A DNA stretch of 64,000 nucleotides from Branchiostoma lanceolatum. Its lineage: Eukaryota; Chordata; Leptocardii; Amphioxiformes; Branchiostomatidae. The first letter of the stretch is position 1. Each line of letters starts with the position of its first letter. Positions 11,761-23,739 of the stretch are shown one piece after another. Both the position numbers and the translations under genes were made by a program. Where the stretch lies: positions 4,177,501 through 4,241,500 of the forward strand of contig NC_089723.1 in assembly GCF_035083965.1 (NCBI RefSeq). The letters run 5' to 3'. The notes under the pieces are model-generated. The model saw only the letters and a program-made list of their open reading frames with translations. It was not told the DNA's origin and ran no database searches.

Positions 11761-12036
11761 TTGTTTGCGGTCTGCCTTTTCACCGGAATACACCAGAATA
11801 ATCATTAAGGAGGGTAAATTCTACCGGAATCCGCTATGCTTTGATGAGTAAACATCACAGGTTACTGTATTTTGGCATGAAAGGATATATATATATTTAT
11901 ATATATGGCCCAGGGAACACGAAATCACTAGAAATTACTAATTGACCGCAAGAATTTACCCTCCTAAACGGGTAGTCCGGTGTATTCCGGTGTATTCCAG
12001 ACTATCCCGGTAAAAAGGCAAACCCGTTGTTTGCAC
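11761..12036. mobile_element. Foldback element upstream of SORD copy A
   Basis: Left arm parts (CACCGGAATACACC, GGAGGGTAAATTCTA) are complementary to right arm parts (GAATTTACCCTCC, GGTGTATTCC twice), with GCCTTTT and AAAAAGGC at the outer ends. It lies just upstream of the copy A start and may sit in its promoter region. Confidence 0.65.
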
Positions 12037-12100
12037 CTTGATAAAGCCTCGGTCACACATACAGGCCCATCCCCCGACCTTGCCCCCACCACTACCCTAG

Positions 12101-12296
12101 CCTCCACCAGGCCTTCCTACGGGGCAATGGATCGTAGAATTCGGCAAAAAGGAATAATTGGCCATGAGAGTCAGTCCGCGGACAGTAAAGTTAAAATCCC
12201 CCCTCCTGCAAATGAAACCCTATGGTGGTCAAAACTCCACCGGCGAATATTCTCCCTATAGCCGGCGTAATTAGTCCGTAAGAGACTACTACTACC
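12101..12296 (-). mobile_element. ~190-bp interspersed repeat (AGCCTCCACCAGGCC family)
   Basis: Begins TAGCCTCCACCAGGCCTTCC and ends GCCGGCGTAATTAGTC followed by AGAGACTA. Related copies lie at 18880-19103 (plus), 41069-41255 (minus) and in pieces at 20886-20940 and 21181-21286. Confidence 0.7.
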
Positions 12297-12299
12297 CAA

Positions 12300-13060
12300 C
12301 CAATATCGACATCGATTGGGAATTTATTGATAGAAACTTAACATACCTATGAGGTATCTTTGAATATGATTATTTGTGTCTGGAACTTTAACCTCAAAAA
12401 TTTCACTCTGCTAGAAAACCAACAACCCCTCGACTGTTAGTTTGTTTATTTATCTTTTTATTCATTTATGTAAAACGACAAACCCATGACATTGGTTAGC
12501 ATGCAATATTAACCCTGATTAGATGTTCTACAAAGCTATGTCAGTGCTCTTACAAACGTTTTCTGTGCTATCAATCTACAAAATATGTTCTACATTATGT
12601 AGCTACGTTTAACAGACATTCAAAGTGGATGGTAAACTTTCGAATCATAGTACATGTAATTCCTTATGATTGGGAAGTTTCCCACTGTACTGAGCAATTT
12701 TTCTTAGAACTGTATCTTCATTGAACAAGTTAAGGTGAACAGACATCTGTCTTCAAAATCCATTTATTGTAAAACAAAACAGAACACCTGTGTATCTTAC
12801 GAGCCATGTTTTGTGGTGAATTGAAGTAAATATAAATGATGGTTAGTCTTAAGCATTACCAGTGTAAAGTTAAACATTACAAAAATAGTAATTTACGACA
12901 GTTCGCGTTTATGTCACTCTACAAGAATGACCAGATGACAAACAACTTTTGTTCACAATATGTCAGTTGAAGTGTTAATCTATATCTCCGGTTTTGATGG
13001 TACAGTTACATATATTGGTACCATGGCGCCGTTTTGGTGCGTCTGCTTCTTTTAAGCTTG
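12300..13060. other. Intergenic and 3' flank of SORD copy B
   Basis: AT-rich sequence between copies A and B. On the minus strand an AATAAA (complement at 12763-12768) lies about 300 bp past the copy B stop and is a candidate polyadenylation signal. Nothing else was recognised. Confidence 0.4.
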
Positions 13061-13062
13061 TT

Positions 13063-16000
13063 TCAGGCGTTGTTCTTGTCACACTTCACCATGACCTTGA
13101 TACCTTCTCCTTTCTTCGCGACTTCGAAGGCCTCCAGAGTCTGTTCCAGGCTGAACCTGTGGGTGACCAGCGGCTTCACGTCCACCTGGCCCGAGGCTAT
13201 CATGGACAGGGCTGTCGGGTAGCTAGAGAACACACAGTGCACATTACAACATGTTTCGTTCCATCATTAGCCTGGAGTCTAGCCTTGTTTTCTCCATGCA
13301 AAATTGATATATAGGTTTGGGCTTGGGTGTGTGTCTGTGTCAGTGTGTTTCTAAGCTTAAGGTTCAAAGTCATGTTGATTTGACAAGGGACGACATCCGC
13401 GTACGCATCAATTTTCGTCCGCTACACCCCCAACCCAACCCAACCCAACCCAGACCCCCTCCCAAGTTTTCGGTCATACTAAAAATCATACAAAGCAGCC
13501 GGAAAAGAAGAAATACACGATGTTTTTCATCGTTCCTGCTTTTTTTTTTTCCAATTTTTTTTATTCGCACGCTCGCATCAGTTTTGCGGTTCCCAGTGGC
13601 TGTCTTCCATATAATCAAATCAACATGGCCTAAGGTAACGGACTAACGGGTGCCTGATAGTTGCCCTCACCAGTTGGGGTAGGCAAATGTGCCCCTGATG
13701 TCTATCTCTCTCAGGGCAGCGTTTACGAGAGGGATGGTGACCATGTCTGCACCAAGTCCGACTTGCACCATCACGCCTCCTGACTTAGTGGCCTGAAAAA
13801 AAAGAAGACAAGAAGTGGAAAGTATCCTTCGTTGTAAGCAGTACATGATTAACATTAAGTATTATATAAAAGATAATTCATAGCAACTAGGGGTGGGTAC
13901 CGGTACTGTGTACCGGTACAAACCCGGTATTTTCTTATGGGCCGGTCCAGAAAAAATCAGTGGACCGGCCTATGGACCGATTAGAAAATTCAGATTACCA
14001 GGCTACCAGCAGGTGGTCACATTACCGGTCTAAGAAAAAACAAAACAGCATATTTAACGAAGATTTTTCGAAGACGTTAGCTGTGAAGATATCTAGATCA
14101 GACAACAGACGGTGAGGAGAGTATAGTTAATTTTGAGACAAATTAAGTGCGAACCTAAGAAATTATATCGTTTCACACATGACGTTAGTGATCCGACACA
14201 TGCATACACTTGCACTCTCAGAGACCTTTACTTGCGTCTCGCTCTCCAAAATATGATGTACTGAAACACTACTATGATCTGGACCTGACCATCTGGACCT
14301 GGATCTGGACCGGACCTGAATTTTCTGTACCGGTACCTGCCCCTAATAGCAACAGATGCACTGACGTTGTGACAACCAGAAACTTTGAAAACTATCATGT
14401 AAGTCAAACGATAGCTAACGTGACATGGTCTCCCGTGAAACTCCCTTCCACGGTGTTGCACCATGAAAGGGGCTTTCACGGGAGCTACACGTATGTGTTG
14501 GATGAGTCTGACTGTATGTTTGTTTGTTTGTTTGTATTTTCGCATTATTTGCCAGCTATAACATAACAAGGTATGGTTGGATTGTGGCTAGGTCTTGCGA
14601 AAAGAATTCTGTTCCGGACATGCTATGGTCTTTTTAACGCGGTAGAGTGATACACCTATACAAAAAATCATATACAAATCAACACGGTGTTGGATTTCAT
14701 TTATGTCATACCCACCCGAAAAAAATTCAAGGCAAAATGAGCCAGAAGTTGAGAAAAATTTGGCGTCGTCGAACAAAAAAAAAGCTTAACAACATAAATT
14801 CCAACATCCAAATCTGGTATTCTAATTCTCGACAGCGGCGCACTTGGCGCACGCGAATTGAGTTCGAATCATTCGATGGAAGGTCGAAGCGCGTTCCAAT
14901 CATTCCATGGAAGCTCTTGCAATACCGTAAGATACGGCAACGAACATAATCCTGGCCCAGGTATGAAATAAACTCACATATATCCCGGTCTGAACACCTG
15001 CCTGTGCACCGGAGCACTCCATGGTGACGTCAGAATTATCACCCAAAGCACCAATCACCTGGTCCGCCACCTCCTGGCTGTCACGTGACGTCACGTGCAC
15101 TGTGACGTCAGCTCTCATCTGCTTAGCGATCTCCAGCCTCTTAGGATTGACATCTATAAGAAAATGCATTATTCTCATTGGATGTTCGGAAAGAAGTTGA
15201 ATTCATACTGCCTTCTTTTTTTAAAGAAAGATATGAGGAGGATTTGGGTTAAGCAACATAACGACTGGTACGCTTGTAAATCAGTTGATACCGACACCAG
15301 ATCAATGGTGATTTCTCTCTACGTTGCACGTGATATCATCGCCTCAACACTGTTATCTACATAATCATGTATATGATACGAACATGCGTATGTATAAAAT
15401 GTCCAAATGTCCAAAGGGTTCGGAAGGAAATATTCTACATCCCTTATTCAGTGTTTTGATTTTGCCAGAGTACAGTTGGTTAGACATGGGCATGTGCTTG
15501 TTATAAACATAAGAATGTTGACCATTATCATTCTGATTTTCTAAAACCACCCCATGTACATACCAGCAATGATAACCTGGGCTGCACCCATCGCCTTCGC
15601 CACAAGGAGGCACACGAGGCCTATGGTCCCTGCAGGGAAAGGTCCCGCCATCTGTTAGTTGGTATCTAATTTTGAATTTCGACACTTTGTGGAAAGTGTT
15701 CTCAGCTCAGAAACAACACAATGGCACAAACCATATTCAACCGACATGTACTTCTTTCTAGTTTAGTCTTGTTATCTAAAACAGAGCATTTTTTTCGACG
15801 TATGCTTTTGAATGGACCTCACTGGCCAATGCAGCTGAGCTGAACCCCCTGCATATTACACAAGATAGACTGGGACAGTATGAAAGTGCTGGATCAGGAC
15901 TCCGACTGGTTTTCTAGAGGTGTTCGGGAGACGATCCAAATCCGCAGACAACGCAGTACCTTAAACAGGGACAGGGGGCGTCACTATCTCAAGCCTGTTT

Positions 16001-19000
16001 ATGACTGTCTCCTGTCACGTGATAATCAACATCAAGTCACGTGACAAGAGAACTCCAAGACGAGATCTGACTTTATTACCGGGTTGACGAAGAGACAGAG
16101 AATTCGTATCGAAAGCTCCCCAGAGCAATCTTTTTTATGCTGTGTGTAATGCTAAAATGTTTGTCAAAAGTACCCCTGCATATTTTTATTCACCTGCTCC
16201 GCTGACGAAGACCTTGTTCCCGATGGTGATCCCGGCCCTCTTGCAGGCGTGCACAGCCACGGACAGAGGCTCCATCAGCGCCCCCTCCTCGTAACTCACG
16301 TTATCAGGGAGTCTGACAATAGATTGATCATTAATGTTAAGTTAAAATCCTCCCACACCATTATTGATGTATAGGGCGGTGCCCATCTCAGTTTCATAGC
16401 CCTGGGCCACACTGGTGCAATCACTGTAGCAGGGGGCTAGTCCACTGGCAGTGAAGTGTGTTTAACTAACATACTGTTTCAGAAGTATGTACCATTTTTA
16501 TATAGTCTTTGGTATGACTCAATGCGCCTCTTGTCCAGAGGTGTCCTACCTGGGGCTTGAACCCCAGTCCTTCTGGTCCAAGTACAAGTAGTAATTTGAA
16601 CCAGATGTGGTGAGAGACAGAAGCGCAGACTACTACACCACAGGGACACCCCCGATCATTGATGATATTAGGTTATTATGAAGCCTCGCAATGGCAGCTA
16701 TAGGACGCAGTGTGTGTCAAGAACATTCTAATGTAACTACAAGTGCTACTTAAGACAATCATCGTTAGAATGTTTGGTTAACTTTGATGAGTTACACGAC
16801 AATTACTTCTGCCGTATAAATGTTGCAGTCAGAAGGCAGCTAATGGCTTATGAGCGATAACTTCTGGGCACCGAGATAATACATGTATGCAACTAAACAA
16901 TCTCTTCTCCCTGTCAGAAACGCAAACATTTACACAAGCTTGTAGCGGTTGCGAAGTCTGCTCGACAACGGTCCCTACTGGAGTGGTTTTGATTTACTCA
17001 CACCGGGAAAAAATGTCTTTCTTAGTCTGTATAACGGAAAGTACAGCTGTCCGGGGGTTTCTGTCCCCTCCTAGGCGGTGAGCGGTTACAGGACGGCGAG
17101 CGGTTACAGGAGACTTGATTTAAATCAGGCTATGTCTGTCTGGAATGGGTTCAAATTCTGGATACTGATTCTGACTATTGTGAGAGGAATCTACATCAGG
17201 GCCCACCGACCTTCTCTCAATCGGGACGGGGGTCGGTACCAACTTTCGACAACCTTTGACCCAGTGCTGACGTCACACATGCGTAATCACGTGTCAACAG
17301 CACTTGGATGATGAATGAAAGCTGATAAAGAGTGATTCGGTCGAAAATTCAGATGAGTGAATATTTTTTTAGTTGGAGAACAGTTTAATCCTCATTATTA
17401 AGGACCCTAATCATTTTGATAAGTGTGCTTACTTGTAGCAGAGGTCGGCAGGGTGCACCTTGTACCTGCACATTAAGCCTTGGACGGAGGGTGCGGAGCA
17501 GAACTTCAGGTCAGAGCAAAGGTAGTACCGGCCGGCCTTACAGTTGGTACAGTACCTGCACGGCATGCCAGGCTCTATGGCCACACGGTCACCTGGAAGA
17601 TTCGAGCAATGAACATCAATAGTTATTTCCGTGAATAATGAATGAAGACCTTTATTGCACATTTCTGCCACACCTAGCTAAGTACAGGTCACAACAAAAC
17701 AAATAACAAGTACAGTTAACGGATACAAAAAGAATATGACTATCTTTAGATAAATTCTACTTCTCCTCGCTTTTCGGTTATAGTAGATATAAAAGAACAG
17801 ACATGTTTTTCAATGGAAGGTTTGTCTAGTCGCATCAGGAATATGAAGATTACAGACCCGCAAATGGAGCCTTCTGATTGGTCAACGACATCTTACTATA
17901 TCATAATAAAACTTAACATCCTAATTACTAATACAATACAATAAGGGCTAGCATACGTTTTCGATATAGTGTTATAATCAAGTTGGTTTAATCATTAGTT
18001 TCGGTATTTTTTTCTAATGTGAAAGCAGTCGTTTAGATATTTGCCTATGTTCGCATTGTGGGGATTGTTGCATTTAAATATGTACTCAAAACATGAGCCA
18101 ACGTTTCGATGACTGTCTCTGTCATCTTCATCAGTCAGTATTAACCTAAAGAAGATGACACAGACAGCCATCGAAAAGTCGGCTCGTGTAAATACTTAGC
18201 CTCCATAGCAGGCTCTGAACCGGCCTTTTTGGGGGCTAAATAACACACCTTTTGCAGCCAGCCCGTAACAACCAGCCACCCCATAACCATTTTACCGTTA
18301 TGGGGGTGGCTACTTGGCTATGAATAAAGAACTTTGCTATTCAATCAACTGCACACTCAGATATTGATTGCTGACGTTGTATCGATGGCTCTATGTACCT
18401 ATTAAGTACACATACACATTTTATGAAATTCAAACGATCCAGTACTCAGAAAGATAAGACTTTAACGGAATTCATACGAGTTTTACTTGTAATAGTAAGC
18501 TATAAGGATCGTATTCCGTAAAACTCGAATGAATTCGGTAGATCTAGAATTGGTATACGCCAAAAATAATTACTCAAGCAACTGAATTAAATTTAGAATT
18601 GGTATGTTTCTTAGTAGTGGATCGTTTGAATCACCACTAATGTTACTTTTACCCCCATTCCACTAAGACGGCGCTCTCACCGCGCTCTCTCTGCGACCTA
18701 CCGTATTTACCGAGCTCGAATTTTATAGGTGAAAAAAAGATAATCTTTTTACGCTTTGTTCATTTCATTGTCTTTCAGTTATACATTTTTCATGATATTC
18801 CAATTATGTAGTCAAGGGTTACACAAATCCGATGTAGGTCGTAGCGAGAGCGCAGCGCGATCGTCGTCTTGTGGCATGGATAGTCTCTACCAGACTAACT
18901 ACGCCAGCTATCATCATCATCTTCAACGCCAGCTATATGGAGAATATTTTCCAGGGAAGTTTGACCACCAGAGGGTTTCATTCATAAGCGCGGGCGAAAT

Positions 19001-20757
19001 ATTGACCCTCACCGTGGACTGACTCTACTGGCTAATTATTCCTTTTTTTCCGGAATTCTACGATCCAAGCATGCGCCCGTAGGAAGGCCTGGTGGAGGCT
19101 ATAGAATGGGGGTCTTACCAACAATCAGGTGGGTAACGCCTTCGCCGACCTGCGACACGGTGCCGCTAGCCTCGTGTCCGGACACCATAGGCTCGGTGAG
19201 CACGAACTGGCCGATGAACCCGTTTTTCAGGATTGACATGTCTGAGCCGCAGATACCAACCGAATGCATGGCAAGCTGGACCTCTGTGGGACAATTCATT
19301 AGAGAGAAAACAATACAAAGTCAAAATGCCAACTTAGCCAGAGAGAAATGTGGACATTATTTGACAAAGTGGTGTCTAGTTGGACTGCGTTTCTAGTGTG
19401 TCGTGTGCTACGTACCATGTTTGCCTGGTTTAGGAATGGGTCTTTCTTCCTGTAAACGGAAAGAAAACAAATGGTAGATTTGAGTAGTATCGCAATGATC
19501 AATGACAAACAAACAAACAAACAAACAACCACTATAATTGTTTATCTCTCTTGATGTTTAGACCTGACAACTAGTAGTGAAACGATACGGTGAACTCTAC
19601 ATGTCGATTTATTTAGACTTGTCGATTTATTTAGACTTGTAGCGTCATTCATTTGTACCCACTTGTTTGTCTGCATGGATAGTTTTTAAAGACCTTACGA
19701 AAGCCGCTGTACTTTTGTTCAACAAAATTTGCGTAATCTGTACGTGTACGAATAGCCTGGTCCCAGTCTCTTGAGGTCGACTTAGTGGTGTTTTACCGGG
19801 ACCAGTCCGTTTCTGATAGCCTTTCTACCTCTGGCTGCCACCCTACTTCCGCTCAAACCCAACTTTGTCGCTCTAATTTAATCGTAATGATATATAATAT
19901 GATTTAGTTTGGTTTGATTTGTATTTATGTAGATACAATGGAATGGTAACTACAGGATATAGTGATAAAGAGGTATAGAAACTATATAATTTGTTACGTA
20001 TTGTACTGATGGCAACTGATACATGATATCTTAAGGGAGGCTATTGTTTGTTCTGTGTGTACTACTCCTGTACACAATGTCCTGGATTTTATTTAGTTTT
20101 TTGTCACTCATTTATGTGTAGCTTATGTTTTATTATTTGAATGTAAAATTTCTTTTTGAAATACCAATAAAAATAAAATAAAATAAAAACTTTGTCGATC
20201 TGGTGGCGAGCTATTTTAATCCAAGGCCGTAAACAACGCCCCGAGCGGGATAAGCTGTCTGTACGGGCGGGGTCACTCCCAGCGCCGAAGAGATATCGGG
20301 GAGACACCGAGGGTATGGATTCCAGGTTAGTGCACGTACGTACCAAAACTCGTCGAGCCAGTCGGGTCAATAGTTCAAACATGTCTACTTGGGATGCTAG
20401 ATCTGTTCATGCAGGAAGCTTGATCTGAGAGTTTTGACCCAAATTTACGAGTAAATCTGCTTTAAGATAGTCCATATCATACAGTACTGCATAGATATTG
20501 CCAAATCCTAATAGGTAAACAACTGGAAACTATATTGGAGGTAGTATAGAGGTACATTGTGTAACTAAGGGGCTGTAGGATCCGTGTTCAACTTGGAATT
20601 TGGACGCCATTGTTCTGCAGGCTTTGCTTTGCCTGCCAAATCAAAAATATAAAACTGCAGTGTTATTTTGTTGCGGGCACACAAGAAAATCTTTCCAACT
20701 CACCAATTTCAGCTTGCCTTTCTCCACAACTACTGCGGAAAGGTTGGTTTCAGTCAT
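13063..20757 (-). CDS. SORD: Sorbitol dehydrogenase-like copy B, complete, altered substrate pocket
   Basis: Nine coding exons: 20704-20757, 19416-19449, 19119-19283, 17433-17592, 16194-16312, 15564-15629, 14978-15153, 13671-13792, 13063-13222; together 1056 nt, 351 residues plus TGA. It is an MDR-family dehydrogenase. Catalytic zinc ligands are intact (Cys41 in GICGSD, His66-Glu67 in SGHEASG, Glu152 in GALMEPLSV), as are four structural-zinc cysteines ([15 protein letters not shown]) and the NAD site (GAGTIG, residues 176-181, with Asp200 after strand 2). Unlike copies A and C, the stretch VHYW is MSIL, CATPP is CSAPS, and the Arg of FRY is Ala (FAYPNC). These positions match human Tyr50, Thr121 and Arg298, known polyol contacts. 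The enzyme should still bind zinc and NAD but may act on another alcohol. All frames are open and splice sites are canonical, so it does not look like a pseudogene. Confidence 0.9.
13888..14345. mobile_element. hAT-type MITE with perfect 8-bp target duplication
   Basis: The ends are TAGGGGTGGGTACCGGTAC and its near-complement GTACCGGTACCTGCCCCTA, flanked on both sides by ATAGCAAC (13880-13887 and 14346-14353). There is no coding capacity. It lies in intron 7 of SORD copy B. Confidence 0.88.
14430..14484. repeat. Short hairpin repeat
   Basis: CTCCCGTGAAA at the left pairs with TTTCACGGGAG at the right, within a 55-bp palindrome. It may be the core of a small MITE. Confidence 0.5.
16543..16650 (-). 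repeat. tRNA-derived sequence
   Basis: The reverse complement starts GTGTCCCTGTGGTGTAGTAG (A-box-like) and ends GGGTTCAAGCCCC then GTAGGACAC, with complementary ends. At about 108 nt it is too long for an ordinary tRNA, so a SINE head or pseudo-tRNA is preferred. Confidence 0.4.
17636..17800 (-). mobile_element. Truncated LINE 3' end (CATT-tailed family)
   Basis: On the minus strand the segment ends TGCAATAAAGGTCTTCATTC, preceded by TTGTTGTGACCTG. The same tail occurs at 34146-34340 and 59064-59200. It lies beside exon 4 of SORD copy B. Confidence 0.65.
18428..18632. mobile_element. MITE-like inverted repeat
   Basis: TTCAAACGATCCA near the left end is matched by TGGATCGTTTGAA near the right end. 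An inner weaker inverted pair surrounds GAATTCATACGAGTTTTAC. Confidence 0.5.
18655..18877. mobile_element. Palindromic ~220-bp MITE, paired with a second repeat
   Basis: The left end TAAGACGGCGCTCTCACCGC and the right end GAGCGCAGCGCGATCGTCGTCTTG are imperfect complements. A relative at 40840-41068 is likewise abutted by a copy of the ~190-bp repeat. Confidence 0.65.
18880..19103 (+). mobile_element. ~190-bp interspersed repeat, plus-strand copy
   Basis: Runs from TAGTCTCTACCAGACTAACT to CCTGGTGGAGGCTATAG. It ends only about 16 bp from the donor side of exon 3 of SORD copy B (19119-19283). Confidence 0.7.
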
Positions 20758-20885
20758 GTTGAGTCTTCGTGACAGCGTATGATTTGATCGTCCGATTGCA
20801 ATTGTTCGCCTATACCTGCCAGCGAAGTTAAGTAAAGGTTACTGCTGTTGTTTTGCTTGCGTTTGCACCCGGCACCAAATAAACT

Positions 20886-21286
20886 AGTCTCTACCAGACT
20901 AACTACGCCGGCTCTATTGGACGGAGAATTTCCGTGCAAAAGATATAGAAGTCACATATCTTATCTAATTCTAAATCAAATTAATAATTTCTTAGGTGTG
21001 GGTGTGTGACGTACACTTAAGGTTTTGTTTTATAGTCTTTCAGTTTGTATTTATATTTACATAAAATTCATATCTATAATTTTATATTTTTGTAAGGTGG
21101 CACTGTCAAAATAAGTTGTATATTTTAAGTGCAGCGCCACTTTGTCTTTGTGATTTTGAATAATAAAATAAATAATTAAAAATGCGCCGGCTATAGGGAG
21201 AATATTTGCGCGGCAAATTGCGCCGGTGCGGATTTTTACGATCCATACGTATACCCCCGTAGGAAGGCCTGATGGAGGCTACATGA
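20886..21286 (+). mobile_element. Split copy of the ~190-bp repeat
   Basis: The 5' portion (TAGTCTCTACCAGACTAACT) is at 20886 and the 3' portion (GCGCCGGCTATAGGGAGAAT to GTAGGAAGGCCTGATGGAGG) at 21181-21286. They are separated by about 240 bp of inserted AT-rich sequence ending in an AATAAAATAAATAA tail. It lies just upstream of the SORD copy B start. Confidence 0.55.
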
Positions 21287-21589
21287 AAGCCGTTGAGACA
21301 ATGGTTCCCTAACATTACTCTCCAAGCAGCGGAGGGGTTTCGGCTAGTTTTGATGTGTTTCTAGGCGTTTTTCTCGGGCTTTCTACTTTGTCATGTTTTT
21401 TTTTTGTATAGCCAACCCAGAGCTAACATGACTTTTCAAACCTGATGGCGTACATGATTATGAATAATAAACACAGTTTCTGCTTTTTGTTTGTATTGCA
21501 TACCCAGTAAACCGCCTTATGGCGTAATACACCAGGTTTGTACTGAAGAGTACAAGCTGCATATCCCGACATATATATTTGATCCACTC

Positions 21590-21790
21590 ATGCACACCGG
21601 AATGGACCCCTACTCTTTCCTATAAGTGTGGTGGGTTCTTTAACGTCCTCGAAGTGTGGCTCTTCTCAAACACGGGATCTCCAATTAACGTCCTATCCGA
21701 GGGACGTCCCTAACCGAAGCTAGGTACTCATTTTCACCTGAGTGAAGTGGGTTCTAGGCAAAACACCCTGCCACTGCGAAGCCACATTTT
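21590..21790 (-). mobile_element. SINE fragment
   Basis: Shares ACGTCCTATCCGAGGGACGT and AACCGAAGCTAGGTACTCAT with the longer SINE at 44825-45127. The tRNA-like head is missing. Confidence 0.6.
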
Positions 21791-21990
21791 TTAAATGCAG
21801 TTGGGCAAAAGAGAGACAATTGAAATCAACTTTCTTGTTACTCATTTAAGGCTTACAAAAGCCTCCTGGAGACAATTGTTCTCTGCAATTCTATGGTGAA
21901 AAACAAGTTTTAAACCAATTTCACAACAAAACGTAAATATATTTTGAAATCACAAATGCCTCTGTACCCCTATAACTAAATGACAGGCTG

Positions 21991-22210
21991 AGTGGGGTCG
22001 TGTGGCGTAACGGCAGGGTGTTCAGCCCAGAACCAAGAGGTTCCGAGTTCGAATCCCCCTGGCGCCAGCGATGTTGTGTCCTTGGGATAGGCACTTAACA
22101 CGACTTTCCTCACTTCACCCAGGTGTATAGAAATTAGAATGGGTATGTTGTTATCTGTACGTGGCACTGTTATTATAAGTTATAAAAACTTGAGTGCAGT
22201 GCCAAAAAAT
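21991..22210 (+). mobile_element. tRNA-derived SINE
   Basis: The head contains an A-box-like GTGTGGCGTAACGGC and a good B box, GAGTTCGAATCCC. The body follows with CCTTGGGATAGGCACTTAAC and CTTCACCCAGG. It is intergenic between SORD copies B and C. Confidence 0.75.
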
Positions 22211-22639
22211 TGACAGGCTATTCAACATCATATACATGTTTATTACAGCCATGACACTTGTACAAATTTGTTGAGATTACAAATAGATCTAGATCAGTAT
22301 GCTGAAACTTTAAACTATTTGACATTTGTACATTGGAAAATATTACATAATACAGTGCTGTGTTTATTGTAACAGCATCTAATTTTAGTTAACCTTTTAA
22401 ATGTTTTTTAAACACTTTTTCCATCACATAGGTTCATACACACACCAATGATTTATAGGTTAAAGTAAAAAGTCAGCTGGATAAAGGGTCAATATTGATA
22501 AAGCAACAGATATTCATTTTTAAAAAGTGGAATGTTATTATCAAATAAAACATATCAAAAGCTATGCATTTTCATTATGAGGACGTTTCTAACTGAAGAT
22601 ATGTTCTCATTTTCACTGAAGTGAGGAAATTGACCAGTG

Positions 22640-22895
22640 TCATTCAATATTGATATAAAGGACGAAGTGAGTAATTATATCGCCATGTGTTTTAAAAAGA
22701 GAGAAGAAGCCATTAGAACTTAGATGTATCATGGTCATACATTTGTATAGTGTTGAGTATTATGTCAGACTTCAATGTTAACGTTATCATTATCATTTTA
22801 TTCTCTAATATCCATTACATGTACACCATGTATGATGGTCTCCTATGCATTTATCCCCCTGGGGAATGAATATGCAATAAAGATTATTATTCAAG
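22640..22895 (+). mobile_element. Truncated LINE 3' end
   Basis: A terminal coding scrap (YIAMCFKKREEAI then stop) and a 3' UTR ending TATGCAATAAAGATTATTAT match the 1775-2206 family. Confidence 0.65.
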
Positions 22896-23308
22896 TGGCT
22901 TTCTCGAGGGTACAACATTGGGACCTGCTAGATTTCGAACTCAGAACCTCTGGATTCTGTATGAAATATCCTAAACATAAGGCCGCATGCAACACAACAA
23001 ACTGGATGATCATTAAGTATCACTTTCATCATCAATAACCTAACTTCACCTTCGTCTATACATATTTTCCACATTGTGATGATCAACTGTGATCATAAAA
23101 CCTTTTAGAATTTAACCTAAGATTTTAACCTGTGCCACACCCAGTTTAATTGCACTAGGCTATCAGTAAAAGATGCCTATAGTTTCTCTGAGCGCTCTTT
23201 CTTCTGAATTTTGTTGCTTGAGTAGTGTTCCGAGTTTCCGACACATTTTTATCTGTCAGTATCACCCCCTCTCTACCAGAGGCTGCGACAGCACTGATCA
23301 AAGAATTT

Positions 23309-23430
23309 AATCTCCAAGCAGATCCAACGGTTGCAAAGACCGTAACGTTATCCAACTGGCCGGTTGCAATAAAAATTTATTCTGCCAGTTGGATACGGTC
23401 TTTGCAACCGTTGGATCTGCTTGGAGAGTA
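23309..23430. mobile_element. Foldback MITE, CTCCAAGCAG family, copy 2
   Basis: TCTCCAAGCAGATCCAACGG at the left pairs with CCGTTGGATCTGCTTGGAGA at the right, and GCAAAGACCGTA with TACGGTCTTTGC further in. Flanks read TA. Confidence 0.86.
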
Positions 23431-23739
23431 CAAAGATTTGACAGATTGGTCAATGAATTTCAGTGGTAAAGAACAATTTTTTCAGCTTTGTTTGTTCTGC
23501 TGTCTTTTGAATGTTACTTTTTATCTTGCATCATACTCCAATTATCATTCAATTTTGGTCGCTTAACTGTTGCTCAGCGACCGTTGTCTTGTGGAAAGGA
23601 TACACTACAGCAACGTCAAATCCAGTACAAAAGCTAAATTCATGTAATTTTCTTGTAATCTTCACTACATATATTCATCGTGTACTATTATATTGATAGT
23701 CTAAATTTTGAATTTTTTTGCTTTCCATGCCCAGCAGCC

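Noticed and set aside
16543..16650. Functional tRNA gene
   Set aside because: Box-like motifs and paired ends are present, but the length and unclear anticodon arm point to a tRNA-derived repeat.
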